Assembly: GCF_024529975.1 (NCBI RefSeq)
Contig: NZ_AP024897.1
Span: 1,178,001 to 1,242,000, forward strand
Length of the DNA: 64,000 nucleotides
Origin: Vibrio quintilis
Lineage (GTDB): Bacteria > Pseudomonadota > Gammaproteobacteria > Enterobacterales > Vibrionaceae
Reading direction: 5' to 3'
The translations under genes and the position numbers were made by a program. Positions 1-10,220 of this stretch are shown here, piece by piece. The notes beneath the pieces were generated by a model that saw nothing but the letters and a program-made list of their open reading frames with translations, was not told the origin of the DNA and ran no database searches. Position 1 is the first letter of the stretch, and the number at the start of each line of letters is the position of its first letter.

Positions 1-66
1 CAAATGATCTGAACATGGTGATAAAACCTCAGAAACTGTTTGAAAATGTATGTCTGAAAAGCGTTT

Positions 67-807
67 CTAAAAACAAAGCTGGTATCCTTTGCCCCGGATG
101 GTTTTAATTAATTCTGATTCCGTTGAGTGCACAGATAATTTCTTTCTCAGTCTGGATATTTGCCTGTCAATCGAGCGGTCAAGGCCGTCATATTCAAAAC
201 CTCTTAATTGCTGAACGATATCATCCCGGCTTACAACATGGCCGGGGGTTGCTGCCAACAGTAACAGTAAGTCAAATTCAGTGGTGGTCAGTTCGACGAA
301 TACGCCATTGAGCGTGACGCTCCGGTTAGTCTGGCTGATATGAAGTGGGCCACAATGGATCATGCGTGTGGCTGTGTTGTGTGCATTTTTAGCAATGGAT
401 GGGACTGTTTGTCGTTGAACGCGCCGGAATAAAGAGTGAATGCGAGACAGTAATAAACGTGGATTCACTTGTTTGACAATATAGTCATCTGCCCCGGATT
501 CCAGCCCCATGATTTGGTCGACATCATCATCTAAGGCTGTTTGCATCAGAATAATGCCCTGGTACTGCTGTCGGATCTGTTTACAGACTTCTAAGCCACT
601 TTGTCCCGGTAACATGATATCCAGAATGACCAGATCAGGGGCGTTGGTAAAAATCGCGTCCACTGCATCCAGTCCATTTTGTACAATAGAGACCCGGAAG
701 TGATTGTGAGTAAAGTACTCCTGCATCAGTGCTGCAAGTTCAGTATCGTCTTCAACCAGCATGATATGTTTTTGATTGACGTCGTCGTTCAATGTATCCG
801 GTTCCAT
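67..807 (-). CDS. OmpR/PhoB-family response regulator
   Basis: This is a two-component response regulator that should bind DNA when phosphorylated. The receiver domain covers about residues 12-125, with the acidic pair E19/D20-D21, phosphoacceptor D63 (in LVILDIMLPG), T90 and K112. A winged-helix output domain follows from about residue 150. The segment LRGFEYDGLDRSID resembles RstA-type regulators, but I do not assign that name. The open frame extends 25 codons upstream of the chosen Met at 807. The shorter start is preferred because the receiver begins soon after it, though no strong ribosome site is visible. A partner kinase could lie beyond the left edge of the window. Confidence 0.85.
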   Translation of the reverse strand: MEPDTLNDDVNQKHIMLVEDDTELAALMQEYFTHNHFRVSIVQNGLDAVDAIFTNAPDLVILDIMLPGQSGLEVCKQIRQQYQGIILMQTALDDDVDQIMGLESGADDYIVKQVNPRLLLSRIHSLFRRVQRQTVPSIAKNAHNTATRMIHCGPLHISQTNRSVTLNGVFVELTTTEFDLLLLLAATPGHVVSRDDIVQQLRGFEYDGLDRSIDRQISRLRKKLSVHSTESELIKTIRGKGYQLCF

Positions 808-1025
808 GTCGTATTCGTTGTGCAATGATAAGAACATTATACACAACCATCTGGCATTCTTTGTGACGGATTGTGACAGCATCTTTCATCTGTTTGGCCT
901 TAAAAAACAGACTGGAGCCAGGGGCACAAATGTTTCTGAAATAACACCGTTTATGAAACAACACCCCCAACCCGCGCATCAAACCTTTTCCGATAGTCTT
1001 CAGGTTAAACTTAATTACAAATGAG

Positions 1026-1787
1026 CTACCGCGCCAGCCAGCCACCATCAACTGCCACGGTATAACCATGAATATAATCAGCAGCCGGTGATGCCAGAAA
1101 AACGACCGGCCCGGCCAGATCAGCCGGAGCCCCCCAGCGCTCTGCCGGAATCCGGTCCAGAATTTCTTTATTACGGACTTTATCGGCGCGGAGCGGGGCG
1201 GTGTTATCGGTTGCCATGTATCCCGGTGCAATCGCATTCACGTTAATCCCCTGTGCTGCCCATTCATTGGCAAGGGCTTTGGTGAGACCATAAATGCCGC
1301 TTTTAGAGGCGGTGTAAGAAGGTACATGAATGCCACCCTGAAAAGAGAGCATTGAGGCAATATTGATGATTTTTCCGCCCTGACCGTGCGCCATGAAATG
1401 TTTAGCTGCCTGCTGGCACAGGAAAAACACCGTCTTAATGTTGGTGTTCATCACGTCATCCCAGTCCTGTTCGGTGAAATTAATCGCTTCATTGCGGCGG
1501 ATAATACCGGCATTGTTGACCAGAATATCAATCTGCCCCGCTGCCTGAACTGCCTGTTCAAAAGCCTGGGGAACAACGCTGCTGTGACTTAAATCGGCGG
1601 TGACCGGGTAATATTTGCGGCCGAGTGCTTCTATGTGTGATGCGGTATCACCCCGGGTGCTGCGGTTGACGCCGACAACATCACAACCGGCCTGCGCAAG
1701 TGCGATTGCGATCATTTGGCCTAAACCGCTGTTACACCCGGTGACCAGGGCAACTTTTCCTTCCAGATTAAAACTTTCTAAAACCAT
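1026..1787 (-). CDS. kduD: 2-dehydro-3-deoxy-D-gluconate 5-dehydrogenase (KduD-like SDR)
   Basis: This is a 253-aa short-chain dehydrogenase. KduD enzymes interconvert 2,5-diketo-3-deoxygluconate and 2-keto-3-deoxygluconate in pectin/uronate breakdown. The N-terminus (SFNLEGKVALVTGCNSGLGQ) matches KduD closely, with the TGxxxGxG NAD-binding loop, an NNAG motif and the YxxxK catalytic pair (YTASK). The start at 1787 is set by AAGGAG seven bases upstream; an upstream GTG at 1790 is less likely. A KdgR-like operator lies about 115 bp upstream. No kduI or other uronate gene is visible, so the gene stands alone here. Confidence 0.88.
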   Translation of the reverse strand: MVLESFNLEGKVALVTGCNSGLGQMIAIALAQAGCDVVGVNRSTRGDTASHIEALGRKYYPVTADLSHSSVVPQAFEQAVQAAGQIDILVNNAGIIRRNEAINFTEQDWDDVMNTNIKTVFFLCQQAAKHFMAHGQGGKIINIASMLSFQGGIHVPSYTASKSGIYGLTKALANEWAAQGINVNAIAPGYMATDNTAPLRADKVRNKEILDRIPAERWGAPADLAGPVVFLASPAADYIHGYTVAVDGGWLAR

Positions 1788-1900
1788 CACTTTGCTCCTT
1801 ACCTTCTCACATTATTGCTACCACCGGGAAACCAGAATTATGCATTTTCAGGTTGTTGGGATATCGCCATAAACGACAGGTGTTGAATCTGATCTTACTT

Positions 1901-1924
1901 TAAGTGAAACGCTGTTTCAATAAT
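1901..1924. promoter_or_regulatory. KdgR-like operator upstream of kduD
   Basis: The sequence around TGAAACGCTGTTTCA is an imperfect palindrome matching the KdgR box (AATGAAACANTGTTTCATT). KdgR is an IclR-family repressor of pectin and uronate genes. Its position between the kduD start and the upstream spacer fits pectin-responsive control. Confidence 0.65.
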
Positions 1925-3882
<1,958 letters not shown>

Positions 3883-3899
3883 CAGACCTTCATCTCAGT

Positions 3900-3936
3900 C
3901 ATCCCGGTTTTTGTACCGGGATGCGCTTTTTCAGCC
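3900..3936 (+). terminator. Rho-independent terminator after the esterase gene
   Basis: CATCCCGG and CCGGGATG form an 8-bp stem with a loop of about 8 nt, followed by a T-rich run, 18 bp after the esterase stop codon. Confidence 0.8.
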
Positions 3937-4392
3937 CGGATGATAACGTTCGTAAAGTAACCTGATGATTATAAAGAAATTATTAATCCATGTCGGGTTT
4001 GTTCTGTTGATTTTTATACATCAGCTTGAGTCATGATAATTTCCTTTTTGTATGGAATAGCATACGGATAAAACAAAGCAAATTATTTGTGAAAGGAAAA
4101 ACATCAGTAAAAAGTGCCGGCAACATATACCCAAGCAACCTGCATCTTCAGGTTGTTTGGGTATATGTCAATAAAAGCGGCTGTTTTTGCGTTCGGTTTA
4201 AAACTTCACAAGATTACAAATCTGACAGTAGCCGCCAGCCGGTTGACACCTGACTCATCGTCTTTATAGAATTCGAAATGAGCAGGTTATTCATATAACT
4301 TATTGATTTTAAATGAATAATAATTAAAAAGGACTTTTGTGTTGAAACTGACCTGCTGTATTCAAACAACCTACACATAAGGAACCTATATC
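3937..4392. other. Intergenic region with a solo MITE hairpin
   Basis: This AT-rich spacer precedes the nitrilase-like gene. Its only clear content is the short inverted-repeat element at 4128-4163. No convincing gene was found. Confidence 0.5.
4128..4163. repeat. Solo MITE-like inverted repeat (36 bp) flanked by TA
   Basis: The element starts TACCCAAGCAACCTG and ends CAGGTTGTTTGGGTA, so it is almost entirely its two inverted ends. TA lies directly outside both ends. It belongs to the family seen at 6343, 8880, 10185, 26439, 26863, 28853, 29149 and 32474. Confidence 0.85.
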
Positions 4393-6171
4393 ATGAATAT
4401 AAAAGTGAAGTCAGCTTTTATTCTCTCCTCTGTCCTTCTTTCTGCGCCGGGTTATACGGCGCCGGAACATCCGTTTCTTGCCGCCTCTGTCGAGTTTAAC
4501 CCTGTCTTCCATGAGCGGGATAAAAATATTAAAAAACTGAGTGCAGATATTGAAAGAGCACTGAAGCACGGCGCGAAGCTGGTGGTAGCGCCGGAAATGG
4601 CCACAACCGGTTACCTGTATGAAACCCGCAGGGAGATTAAACCATTTGTGGATACGATTCCCGGTGTGACTTCAAAGGCACTGACAAAGTTAGCAAAAAA
4701 ATACGACGCATATATCGTGGTTGGCATGCCGGAAAAAGATCCGGAAACCAATATCTATTACAACGCCTCGATTCTGGTCGGACCGGAAGGGCTGGTCGGA
4801 AAATACCGCAAAACCCACCTGTGGGAGTCGGAAGAGCACTGGTCTGCATGGGGCGATTCAGGGATTCCGGTTTATGAAACGGCGCTGGGTCATATTGCCA
4901 TCAACATCTGTATGGATTCCGGCTATTTTGAAAGCGCCCGGATTGCTGCTCTGGAAGGCGCGGATATCATTGCTTTTCCGACAAACTCATCGATACAGGC
5001 AATTTATTACAACCAGGCCCATGCGATGCACAATGGGGTGTACATTGTGGAAGCGAACCGCAATAACACCGAAAAAGACTATCACATGGTTGGAATGAGT
5101 GCGATTTGGGACCCGGATGGCAACAAACTGGCTGAAACGCCATTTACGGCCAAAAAAGACAAGACGCCAAAAGAGACCCGGATTATTTATGCGAAAATCG
5201 ACCCTGCCAAATACAAAATCCGTCAGGAGCGGCTGGCCGGCAGACATCCGGAACTCTATCAGCCGTTATTACTGCGGGTTGCCCCCTGGGACACCACCGT
5301 GGATAAAACTGAACGGCATGTGTCTGGAGCGGCAATTCAGTATCAGCCGGTGATTGGTGATAAAAAGGCCAATCTGAAAGCTGTGAGCGCACTGGTGAAT
5401 AAGCTTGACCATGTTCAGCTGGCGGTATTACCGGAATACAGCCTGACCGGGGAAACCCAAACCATGACCCGCCAGCAGGCGATGGCATGGGCAGAGCCGC
5501 TTGATGGCCCGGCATTCAGACAGATGAGCCGGCTGGCAAAGGCGAAGGGGCTGAATCTGGTGTATTCGCTGATTGAAAAAGATCATGGTGATCTGTTTGT
5601 CACTGCGGTGGTGCTGGATAAGCAGGGCCACCGGCTGGGCACTTACCGTAAAACCCATTTGAATGCGGCAGAAAAACAGTGGGCAAAACCCGGCGAACAG
5701 GTGAATACGGTTGATATTCCCGGTGTCGGGAAGCTGGGCATGATGCTGGGTGAAGATGTGCTCTATCCTGAAGTGGCCGGGATACTTGAAGAGCAGCGGG
5801 CCGATATTATTGTGATTCCATCGTCATGGGCCGGTGAATATGGCGGCTATGTTCAGGTCAACCAGAAAGCAATTGCCAATCCTTATCCGGCGCACGCGAT
5901 GGTGTTATGGGATGCAGTGGCTTTCTCGGCGCAGGCATATACGATTGTGGCGAACTTTGTCGGCACGGCCAATCATTATAAAGGAGAAAGTGCCTTGTAC
6001 ACCCTCGACCCGCTGTACGGGTTAGATCAGGCCAAAGTTGCTTCATCAACTGCGACGGAAGCTTTTCCGGTCGCCTTCACCACCAAACACAGTGAATGGT
6101 CGCTGAATCAGTATGATATGGAATCTTCCCGGCGGCCTTATTTTTATAAACCGCTGATCATGAAACACTGA
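4393..6171 (+). CDS. Exported tandem carbon-nitrogen hydrolase (nitrilase superfamily), second domain degenerate
   Basis: This 592-aa protein has a signal peptide (about 1-23, ending GYTA) and two nitrilase-fold domains, about 28-290 and 315-575. Domain 1 has the full Glu-Lys-Cys triad: E68 (APEMATTGY), K140 (YRKTHLW) and C173 (NICMDSG). Domain 2 keeps E348 (LPEYSLTGE) and K420 (YRKTHLNA), but the cysteine position reads G453-E454-D455 (MLGEDVLYPE), so it should be inactive. Such enzymes hydrolyse nitriles, amides or carbamoyl compounds. The substrate is unknown; a periplasmic or secreted location follows from the signal peptide. The start is supported by AAGGAACC about 8 bases upstream. Confidence 0.82.
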   Translation: MNIKVKSAFILSSVLLSAPGYTAPEHPFLAASVEFNPVFHERDKNIKKLSADIERALKHGAKLVVAPEMATTGYLYETRREIKPFVDTIPGVTSKALTKLAKKYDAYIVVGMPEKDPETNIYYNASILVGPEGLVGKYRKTHLWESEEHWSAWGDSGIPVYETALGHIAINICMDSGYFESARIAALEGADIIAFPTNSSIQAIYYNQAHAMHNGVYIVEANRNNTEKDYHMVGMSAIWDPDGNKLAETPFTAKKDKTPKETRIIYAKIDPAKYKIRQERLAGRHPELYQPLLLRVAPWDTTVDKTERHVSGAAIQYQPVIGDKKANLKAVSALVNKLDHVQLAVLPEYSLTGETQTMTRQQAMAWAEPLDGPAFRQMSRLAKAKGLNLVYSLIEKDHGDLFVTAVVLDKQGHRLGTYRKTHLNAAEKQWAKPGEQVNTVDIPGVGKLGMMLGEDVLYPEVAGILEEQRADIIVIPSSWAGEYGGYVQVNQKAIANPYPAHAMVLWDAVAFSAQAYTIVANFVGTANHYKGESALYTLDPLYGLDQAKVASSTATEAFPVAFTTKHSEWSLNQYDMESSRRPYFYKPLIMKH

Positions 6172-6342
6172 ATCATGAGCAGAAATAATGAGGACACCTG
6201 TCCTCACTCCTGAACTTAACGGATGGCCGCTGATGCCGCAAAGTTGATTGTTTCAGGAAAATGATTAAGCTCTGAGAGCCGGTGATGGTGTTTTTCAACT
6301 CAATCTGGTGTTTTTCATCTGAATCACCGGCCTTTCAATCTA

Positions 6343-6385
6343 TACCCAAGCAACCTGAATCCTGCCTCTTCAGGTTGCTTGGGTA
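6343..6385. repeat. Solo MITE-like inverted repeat (43 bp) flanked by TA
   Basis: This is a near-perfect hairpin with arms TACCCAAGCAACCTGAA and TTCAGGTTGCTTGGGTA, with TA outside both ends. It lies 39 bp upstream of the SigZ-like start and may form an RNA hairpin in that gene's leader. Confidence 0.88.
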
Positions 6386-6424
6386 TATTTTTCAGTCAGC
6401 AGCATTGTTAGTCAGGAAACATGT

Positions 6425-6991
6425 ATGGTTACGCAATCTCATTCATCGGTTGTGCCCTGTTTATCCCGGACATGGCACTTATCTGAATCGGTGTTGTATC
6501 ACTGGTTACTCAAACAGTGTGGGGATCAGGATTTAGCTTTTGACCTGTTGCAGGAAACTTTTCTGCGGGCTTTAAAACAGGACAAAGCGTTCTGTTCGAT
6601 TCAAAATCAGCAAGCCTGGCTGTTCCGGGTAGCCCGCAATCTGCTGACCGATGAGCAGCGCAAAAATATCAGATTTACCCCGGATGCAGAAAGCACATTC
6701 AATACGCTGGAGGATATCGCAGAAGAACTGCCTCCGGTCGACAGTCTGGCGCAGTGTCTGCCCAAAGCGCTGGGCAAAATGAGCCCGGCAGATCGCGCTG
6801 TGATTGAAGCCTGTGATTTGCAGGGCATGAGCCAGCAACATTACGCCGCATCTCACGATTTAACCCTGCCAGCCGTAAAGTCGCGTATTCAGCGCGCCCG
6901 CCTGCGGCTGAAAGAGATTCTCAAAAACCAGTGCCGGATTCGCTTCGATGAAAACCAGAAAGTGTGCTGTTTTTTCCCTGAAGAAAGCTGA
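6425..6991 (+). CDS. sigZ: ECF-type RNA polymerase sigma factor (SigZ-like)
   Basis: This 188-aa sigma-70 family protein has region 2 at about 20-85 (DLAFDLLQETFLRAL, WLFRVARNLLTDE) and region 4 at about 110-160 (LPAVKSRIQRARLRLKEIL helix-turn-helix). The gene order sigma factor, permease, small thioredoxin-like protein suggests SigZ. AGGAAA five bases upstream sets the start. The C-terminus has two cysteines (NQCRIRF, KVCCFF) that might sense metal or redox state, which is inference. The inducing signal is unknown. It probably directs transcription of the downstream permease and thioredoxin-like genes. Confidence 0.8.
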   Translation: MVTQSHSSVVPCLSRTWHLSESVLYHWLLKQCGDQDLAFDLLQETFLRALKQDKAFCSIQNQQAWLFRVARNLLTDEQRKNIRFTPDAESTFNTLEDIAEELPPVDSLAQCLPKALGKMSPADRAVIEACDLQGMSQQHYAASHDLTLPAVKSRIQRARLRLKEILKNQCRIRFDENQKVCCFFPEES

Positions 6992-7091
6992 AATTTAAAA
7001 AATCTGCATCCTTTTGTGTGTTGGTTCGTCTTAAAGATAAACCATCTGCCGGTGGCCTTTTTCTTCCGGCAACATCATCACAGGAGCAGAG

Positions 7092-8102
7092 ATGTTTAGT
7101 GTGTTTACCCGGCTGGCTGGCTGGCTGACTTTTCAGATTTTTTCATTGACTCCCGGCACCAAAGTCGCGGATGCGATCCATTTCTTTATTGAAGATACCA
7201 GCAAGATCATGGTGTTGCTGGTGATCATGATTTACGTCATCGCCCTGTTTCGGGCCTCGCTCAATGTGGAGCGGGTGCGGGATTATCTGGCCGGTAAAAA
7301 ACGGCTGTTCGGTTATGTCACCGGCAGCTTTTTCGGCACGGTGACGCCATTTTGTTCCTGTTCCAGCATTCCTGTTTTTCTTGGTTTCACCTCTGCCGGG
7401 ATTCCGCTCGGGATCACTATGGCCTTTTTGATTACTTCACCGCTGATTAATGAAATTGCAGTGTTACTGCTGTTCAGCTTACTGGGCTGGAAGTTTACGG
7501 CTTTATATATTGTAACCGGCATGACGATTGGCATAGTAAGCGGCTGGTTTTTAGATGCGATTGGGGCAGAGCGCTGGCTGCAGCCGCTGGCTGCGAAGGT
7601 GATGCTCAACGGGCAAAGTCACGGTCCTGACAGCAGGCAAAGCAGCCCGGCAGTTGTGAGCGCTGCGTCTCAAGGTCCGGTGACATTTGCGGCGCGTCAC
7701 CAGTTTGCGAAACAGGAAATGCTGACCATTGTTGGCCGGGTATGGAAATGGGTGTTGATTGGTGTCGGCATTGGTTCCGGGCTGCATGGTTTTGTGCCGG
7801 ATGGCTGGATTGAAGCCCATCTGGGCGCGGGTCAGTGGTGGTCCGTCCCGGCTTCAGTGCTGGTTGGTATTCCGCTGTATTCCAATGCCACCGGTGTGAT
7901 TCCGGTGATGGAAAGCTTACTGAGAAATGGTTTGCCGGTCGGCACAACGTTAGCCTTTTGCATGAGTACCGTGGCGGCCAGCGTGCCTGAATTCGTGATG
8001 TTGAAGCAGGTGATGCAGTGGCGGTTACTGGCGCTGTTGTTTGCCATCTTACTGGCGGCATTTACTGTGATTGGCTGGATGTTTAACTTGTTTGCCTGGT
8101 AG
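7092..8102 (+). CDS. ArsP/DUF318-type membrane permease
   Basis: This 336-aa polytopic inner-membrane protein of the predicted-permease ArsP_1 family has about eight hydrophobic segments. The conserved CSCSSIPVFLGF motif with its Cys-x-Cys pair lies near residue 93, and the second half carries VGIPLYSNATGVIPV. ArsP exports trivalent organoarsenicals; other members are uncharacterised, so the substrate is open. An AGGAGCAGAG ribosome site precedes the ATG. The gene is followed 26 bp later by a mini-thioredoxin, a common pairing in this family. Confidence 0.82.
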   Translation: MFSVFTRLAGWLTFQIFSLTPGTKVADAIHFFIEDTSKIMVLLVIMIYVIALFRASLNVERVRDYLAGKKRLFGYVTGSFFGTVTPFCSCSSIPVFLGFTSAGIPLGITMAFLITSPLINEIAVLLLFSLLGWKFTALYIVTGMTIGIVSGWFLDAIGAERWLQPLAAKVMLNGQSHGPDSRQSSPAVVSAASQGPVTFAARHQFAKQEMLTIVGRVWKWVLIGVGIGSGLHGFVPDGWIEAHLGAGQWWSVPASVLVGIPLYSNATGVIPVMESLLRNGLPVGTTLAFCMSTVAASVPEFVMLKQVMQWRLLALLFAILLAAFTVIGWMFNLFAW

Positions 8103-8128
8103 ATTTTTTGTTTGGACAGAGAGGGTTG

Positions 8129-8371
8129 ATGATGAAAGTAGTGAAAGTGTTAGGTTCAGGGTGTGCAAATTGTGTCAATACAGCCAGGCTGATTGAACAG
8201 GTTGCGCAGGCACAGGGTGTTGATGTGACGGTTGAGAAGGTCACTGATATGGAAGCCATCATGAGTTACGGTGTGATGTCGACACCTGGTGTCGTGATGG
8301 ATGAGAAGGTGGTGCACTCCGGCGGTATTCCGCGGGCTGAGGAGATTGCTTTATGGCTGAAAAGTGAATAA
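8129..8371 (+). CDS. Mini-thioredoxin (Thioredoxin_3 family)
   Basis: This cytoplasmic protein of about 80 aa has an early redox motif CANC (GSGCANCVN) and the cis-Pro loop STPGVV, typical of the small archaeal-type thioredoxin-like family. It probably supplies or handles thiols for the neighbouring permease. The start at 8129 follows GAGAGGG; an adjacent ATG at 8132 is equally possible. It forms an operon with the permease. Confidence 0.83.
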   Translation: MMKVVKVLGSGCANCVNTARLIEQVAQAQGVDVTVEKVTDMEAIMSYGVMSTPGVVMDEKVVHSGGIPRAEEIALWLKSE

Positions 8372-8428
8372 ACCGCGGCTTTTAACCGATGTTCCGGTAT
8401 GACTCAGATTGATCTCTCTGACTGAAAT

Positions 8429-8447
8429 TGTTATGTTATAACATATT
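8429..8447. promoter_or_regulatory. Zur-like operator upstream of the L31B-L36B genes
   Basis: TGTTATGTTATAACATATT contains the palindrome ATGTTATAACAT and matches the Zur box of gammaproteobacteria. Zur represses zinc-free ribosomal paralogues when zinc is plentiful. The location, about 85 bp before rpmE2, fits. Confidence 0.75.
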
Positions 8448-8530
8448 ATTCATGAGTTCCCCGCGATGTGGGCTCCGGACAAACCGGTAACCCGCGGGCA
8501 GGGGAAATCACCAGAGAGGAGAGTGTATCG

Positions 8531-8803
8531 ATGAAACCGGGAATTCACCCTGAGTATCGGACTGTGGTCTTTCATGACACCAGTATCGATGAGTATTTTT
8601 TGATTGGGTCAACTTTGCAGACAGACCGAACGATTGAGTGGGAAGACGGACAAACTTATCCTTATTTCACGATTGAAGTGTCTTCAAAATCTCATCCGTT
8701 TTACACCGGCAGGCAGCGTGTGGTGCATCAGGAAGGCCGGATTGCCAACTTCAACCGCCGCTTTGGTCAGATGGGAATAAAACGGACAGGAGATAAGTCA
8801 TGA
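8531..8803 (+). CDS. rpmE2: Type B (zinc-independent) 50S ribosomal protein L31
   Basis: This 90-aa protein starts [10 protein letters not shown] and lacks the CxxC zinc ligands of standard L31, as expected for the type B paralogue made under zinc limitation to free zinc from ribosomes. Diagnostic segments are [18 protein letters not shown] and RFGQMG. The start is set by AGAGAGGAGAG upstream, and a Zur-like box precedes it. The stop overlaps the L36B start codon (ATGA), indicating translational coupling. Confidence 0.92.
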   Translation: MKPGIHPEYRTVVFHDTSIDEYFLIGSTLQTDRTIEWEDGQTYPYFTIEVSSKSHPFYTGRQRVVHQEGRIANFNRRFGQMGIKRTGDKS

Positions 8804-9207
8804 AAGTACTGAGTTCATTAAAAAGTGCCAAACAGCGTCACCGCGATTGCCAGGTGGTGAAGCGCCGGGGACGGGTGTATACCCAAACAACCTGAAGATG
8901 CAGGTTTCAGTGAGATTTGTCAGGCTCTGAGACAAGGCACTGATTTGAAGACATAGTCATTCTACGTTGAAAATCAGTAACGCCGTATCAGAGCCTGACA
9001 AACTCACCCGCAGGGCGTGAGCTGAAAGGCACATTTCTGCGTCAAGAGAATTTGAAAGGTGGGTACATTCCTGCATTCCCTTTCCTTGAACTGTACCTTT
9101 CGGCTGCACGCTGAATCCTGCATCTTCAGGTTGCTTGGGTATATGTGATTTGTAAATCAAATCCGCGTTTGAAAGCCGTTCAGGGAAAGACGAAGAAGAA
9201 AAAATAA
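8800..9207 (+). pseudogene. rpmJ2: Type B ribosomal protein L36 gene split by a MITE insertion
   Basis: The gene begins at 8800 as [18 protein letters not shown] and runs to the Tyr of GRVY at 8878-8880. The rest, VICKSNPRLKAVQGKTKKKK and a stop, resumes in frame terms at 9145-9207. Between them lies a 262-bp repeat element flanked by TA. Joining the two parts at one TA restores an intact L36B of about 47 aa. As it stands, translation adds four codons from the element (TQTT) and stops at 8895 after 31 aa, losing the conserved C-terminal half, so the product is probably non-functional. This is an independent loss from the neighbouring intact L31B. Confidence 0.9.
8880..9141. repeat. Full-length MITE-like element (262 bp) inserted in rpmJ2
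   Basis: Ends are TACCCAAACAACCTG and CAGGTTGCTTGGGTA, inverted copies of each other, flanked by duplicated TA (8878-8879 and 9142-9143). Inside is a second inverted repeat: TTTGTCAGGCTCTGA near 8917 and TCAGAGCCTGACAAA near 8988. No transposase is encoded, so movement would need an enzyme in trans. TA duplication is typical of IS630/Tc1-mariner-mobilised elements. Part of it recurs at 13502-13575 and 28853-28943. Confidence 0.88.
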
Positions 9208-9256
9208 TGAGCTGAGCCGGTGTCTGTCCGGATGCATGAGCGTATTCAACGCATTT

Positions 9257-9287
9257 GCGGCCGGGAGAGGGGAACAGACCCGGCCGC
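9257..9287. terminator. GC-rich hairpin, possible end of the L31B-L36B transcript
   Basis: GCGGCCGGG and CCCGGCCGC form a perfect 9-bp stem with a 13-nt loop, 50 bp after the L36B remnant. No T run follows, so it may only stabilise the 3' end. Confidence 0.4.
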
Positions 9288-9647
9288 TCCCCCCAGCATG
9301 CCAGGCCTGTTGTAATTGTGTCGTTGTGATTAATGTCAATATAGTAGCATATGAGAGAATTGATAGTATCAGTCTGGTATCATTTTCAGCCTTTTTTGCT
9401 CAAAGAATGCACAATGTGTGATGTCAGGCATTATGGAACGCATATCTCATTTTTTTGTGTTGTAGCCCGTAAAGGAAACAGGTGCGGTGGCAGGGCAAGA
9501 TCGCGAACATTTTTTGAACTATCAGAACTATCAGAACGATCAGATTGACGATCATATTTACCTGTGATCATATACGCTTCTTTGATGAAAGAGCGCTTCC
9601 TATTATGCACATTGATGAGTTTAAAGAATATTTCCACGCGGTAACAG

Positions 9648-9818
9648 ATGAACGCCAGGTTACCAGTGGTATTACTTGGTATCATGAAGTCCGGATGTGC
9701 CTATGTGCCTTTATCTTATTTTCATCCACCTGAAAGAATCCGGTCAATTATTGAAGATGCATCTGCTTTTTTAATGATATCGACAAAACAGCCTGAATTA
9801 TTATGTTCACTGGTTTAA
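9648..9818 (+). pseudogene. Fragment of a nonribosomal peptide synthetase adenylation domain
   Basis: The frame gives LPVVLLGIMKSGCAYVPL followed by HPPERIRSIIEDASAFLMIS. This matches the A2-A3 region of NRPS adenylation domains (LLGVLKAGGAYVPLDP..YPAERI..ILEDA). Only about 55 codons remain, ending at a stop. A neighbouring frame just upstream may hold another scrap (DERALPIMHIDEFKEYF) whose origin I do not recognise. No other NRPS domain is present, so this is a relic of a lost or rearranged cluster. Confidence 0.65.
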
Positions 9819-9857
9819 TGAAGGTAACCGTTCACCAGTAGGTACTTGATTTGCTCG

Positions 9858-10115
9858 CTACAGGTTGAACACGTTGGGATAGGGTTGGCGTGTGGTGACA
9901 GCTTGTACTATTTCAGAGAGTACTGCATATGTCGATAGTCCGCGTTTCTTACACGTCTCAACAAGCGAGTGGATGCGACCTCTAAATTTATCACCAGCAT
10001 CGGATGTCGTTCCATAGCTGATTTTTCTCTGAATAACGCAACCACGTATGCGCCTCTCCGCTTCATTATTTGTCAGCGGTATTATCCGTGGTTGTTTCTG
10101 TCGATACCCGGCCAT
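9858..10115 (-). pseudogene. C-terminal remnant of an IS66-type transposase
   Basis: The 85-aa frame contains TNNEAERRIRGCVIQRKISYGT followed by FRGRIHSLVETCKKRGLS, the conserved C-terminal DDE-region tail of IS66-like transposases. The N-terminal catalytic part is missing, so it is inactive. It sits beside the NRPS fragment and probably marks the rearrangement that removed the rest. Confidence 0.7.
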
Positions 10116-10151
10116 AACTCACAGGCCGGACTCACCGACGGTCAATAAACG

Positions 10152-10181
10152 CCGGGCAACCGCTATCTTGTGGTTGCCCGG
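10152..10181. repeat. GC-rich hairpin abutting a MITE
   Basis: CCGGGCAACC and GGTTGCCCGG form a perfect 10-bp stem around a 10-nt loop. It looks like a diverged member of the same hairpin family, joined head to tail with the element at 10185. Confidence 0.6.
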
Positions 10182-10184
10182 GTA

Positions 10185-10220
10185 TACCCGCTCAACCTGC
10201 ATCTTCAGGTTGCTTGGGTA
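10185..10220. repeat. Solo MITE-like inverted repeat (36 bp) flanked by TA
   Basis: Arms are TACCCGCTCAACCTG and CAGGTTGCTTGGGTA, with TA on both sides. It is a short family member with a diverged left arm. Confidence 0.8.

Noticed and set aside
6343..6385. MITE hairpin considered as a riboswitch or terminator
   Set aside because: The same hairpin recurs at unrelated sites with TA flanks and no T run, so it is a mobile repeat first. It may still affect transcripts.
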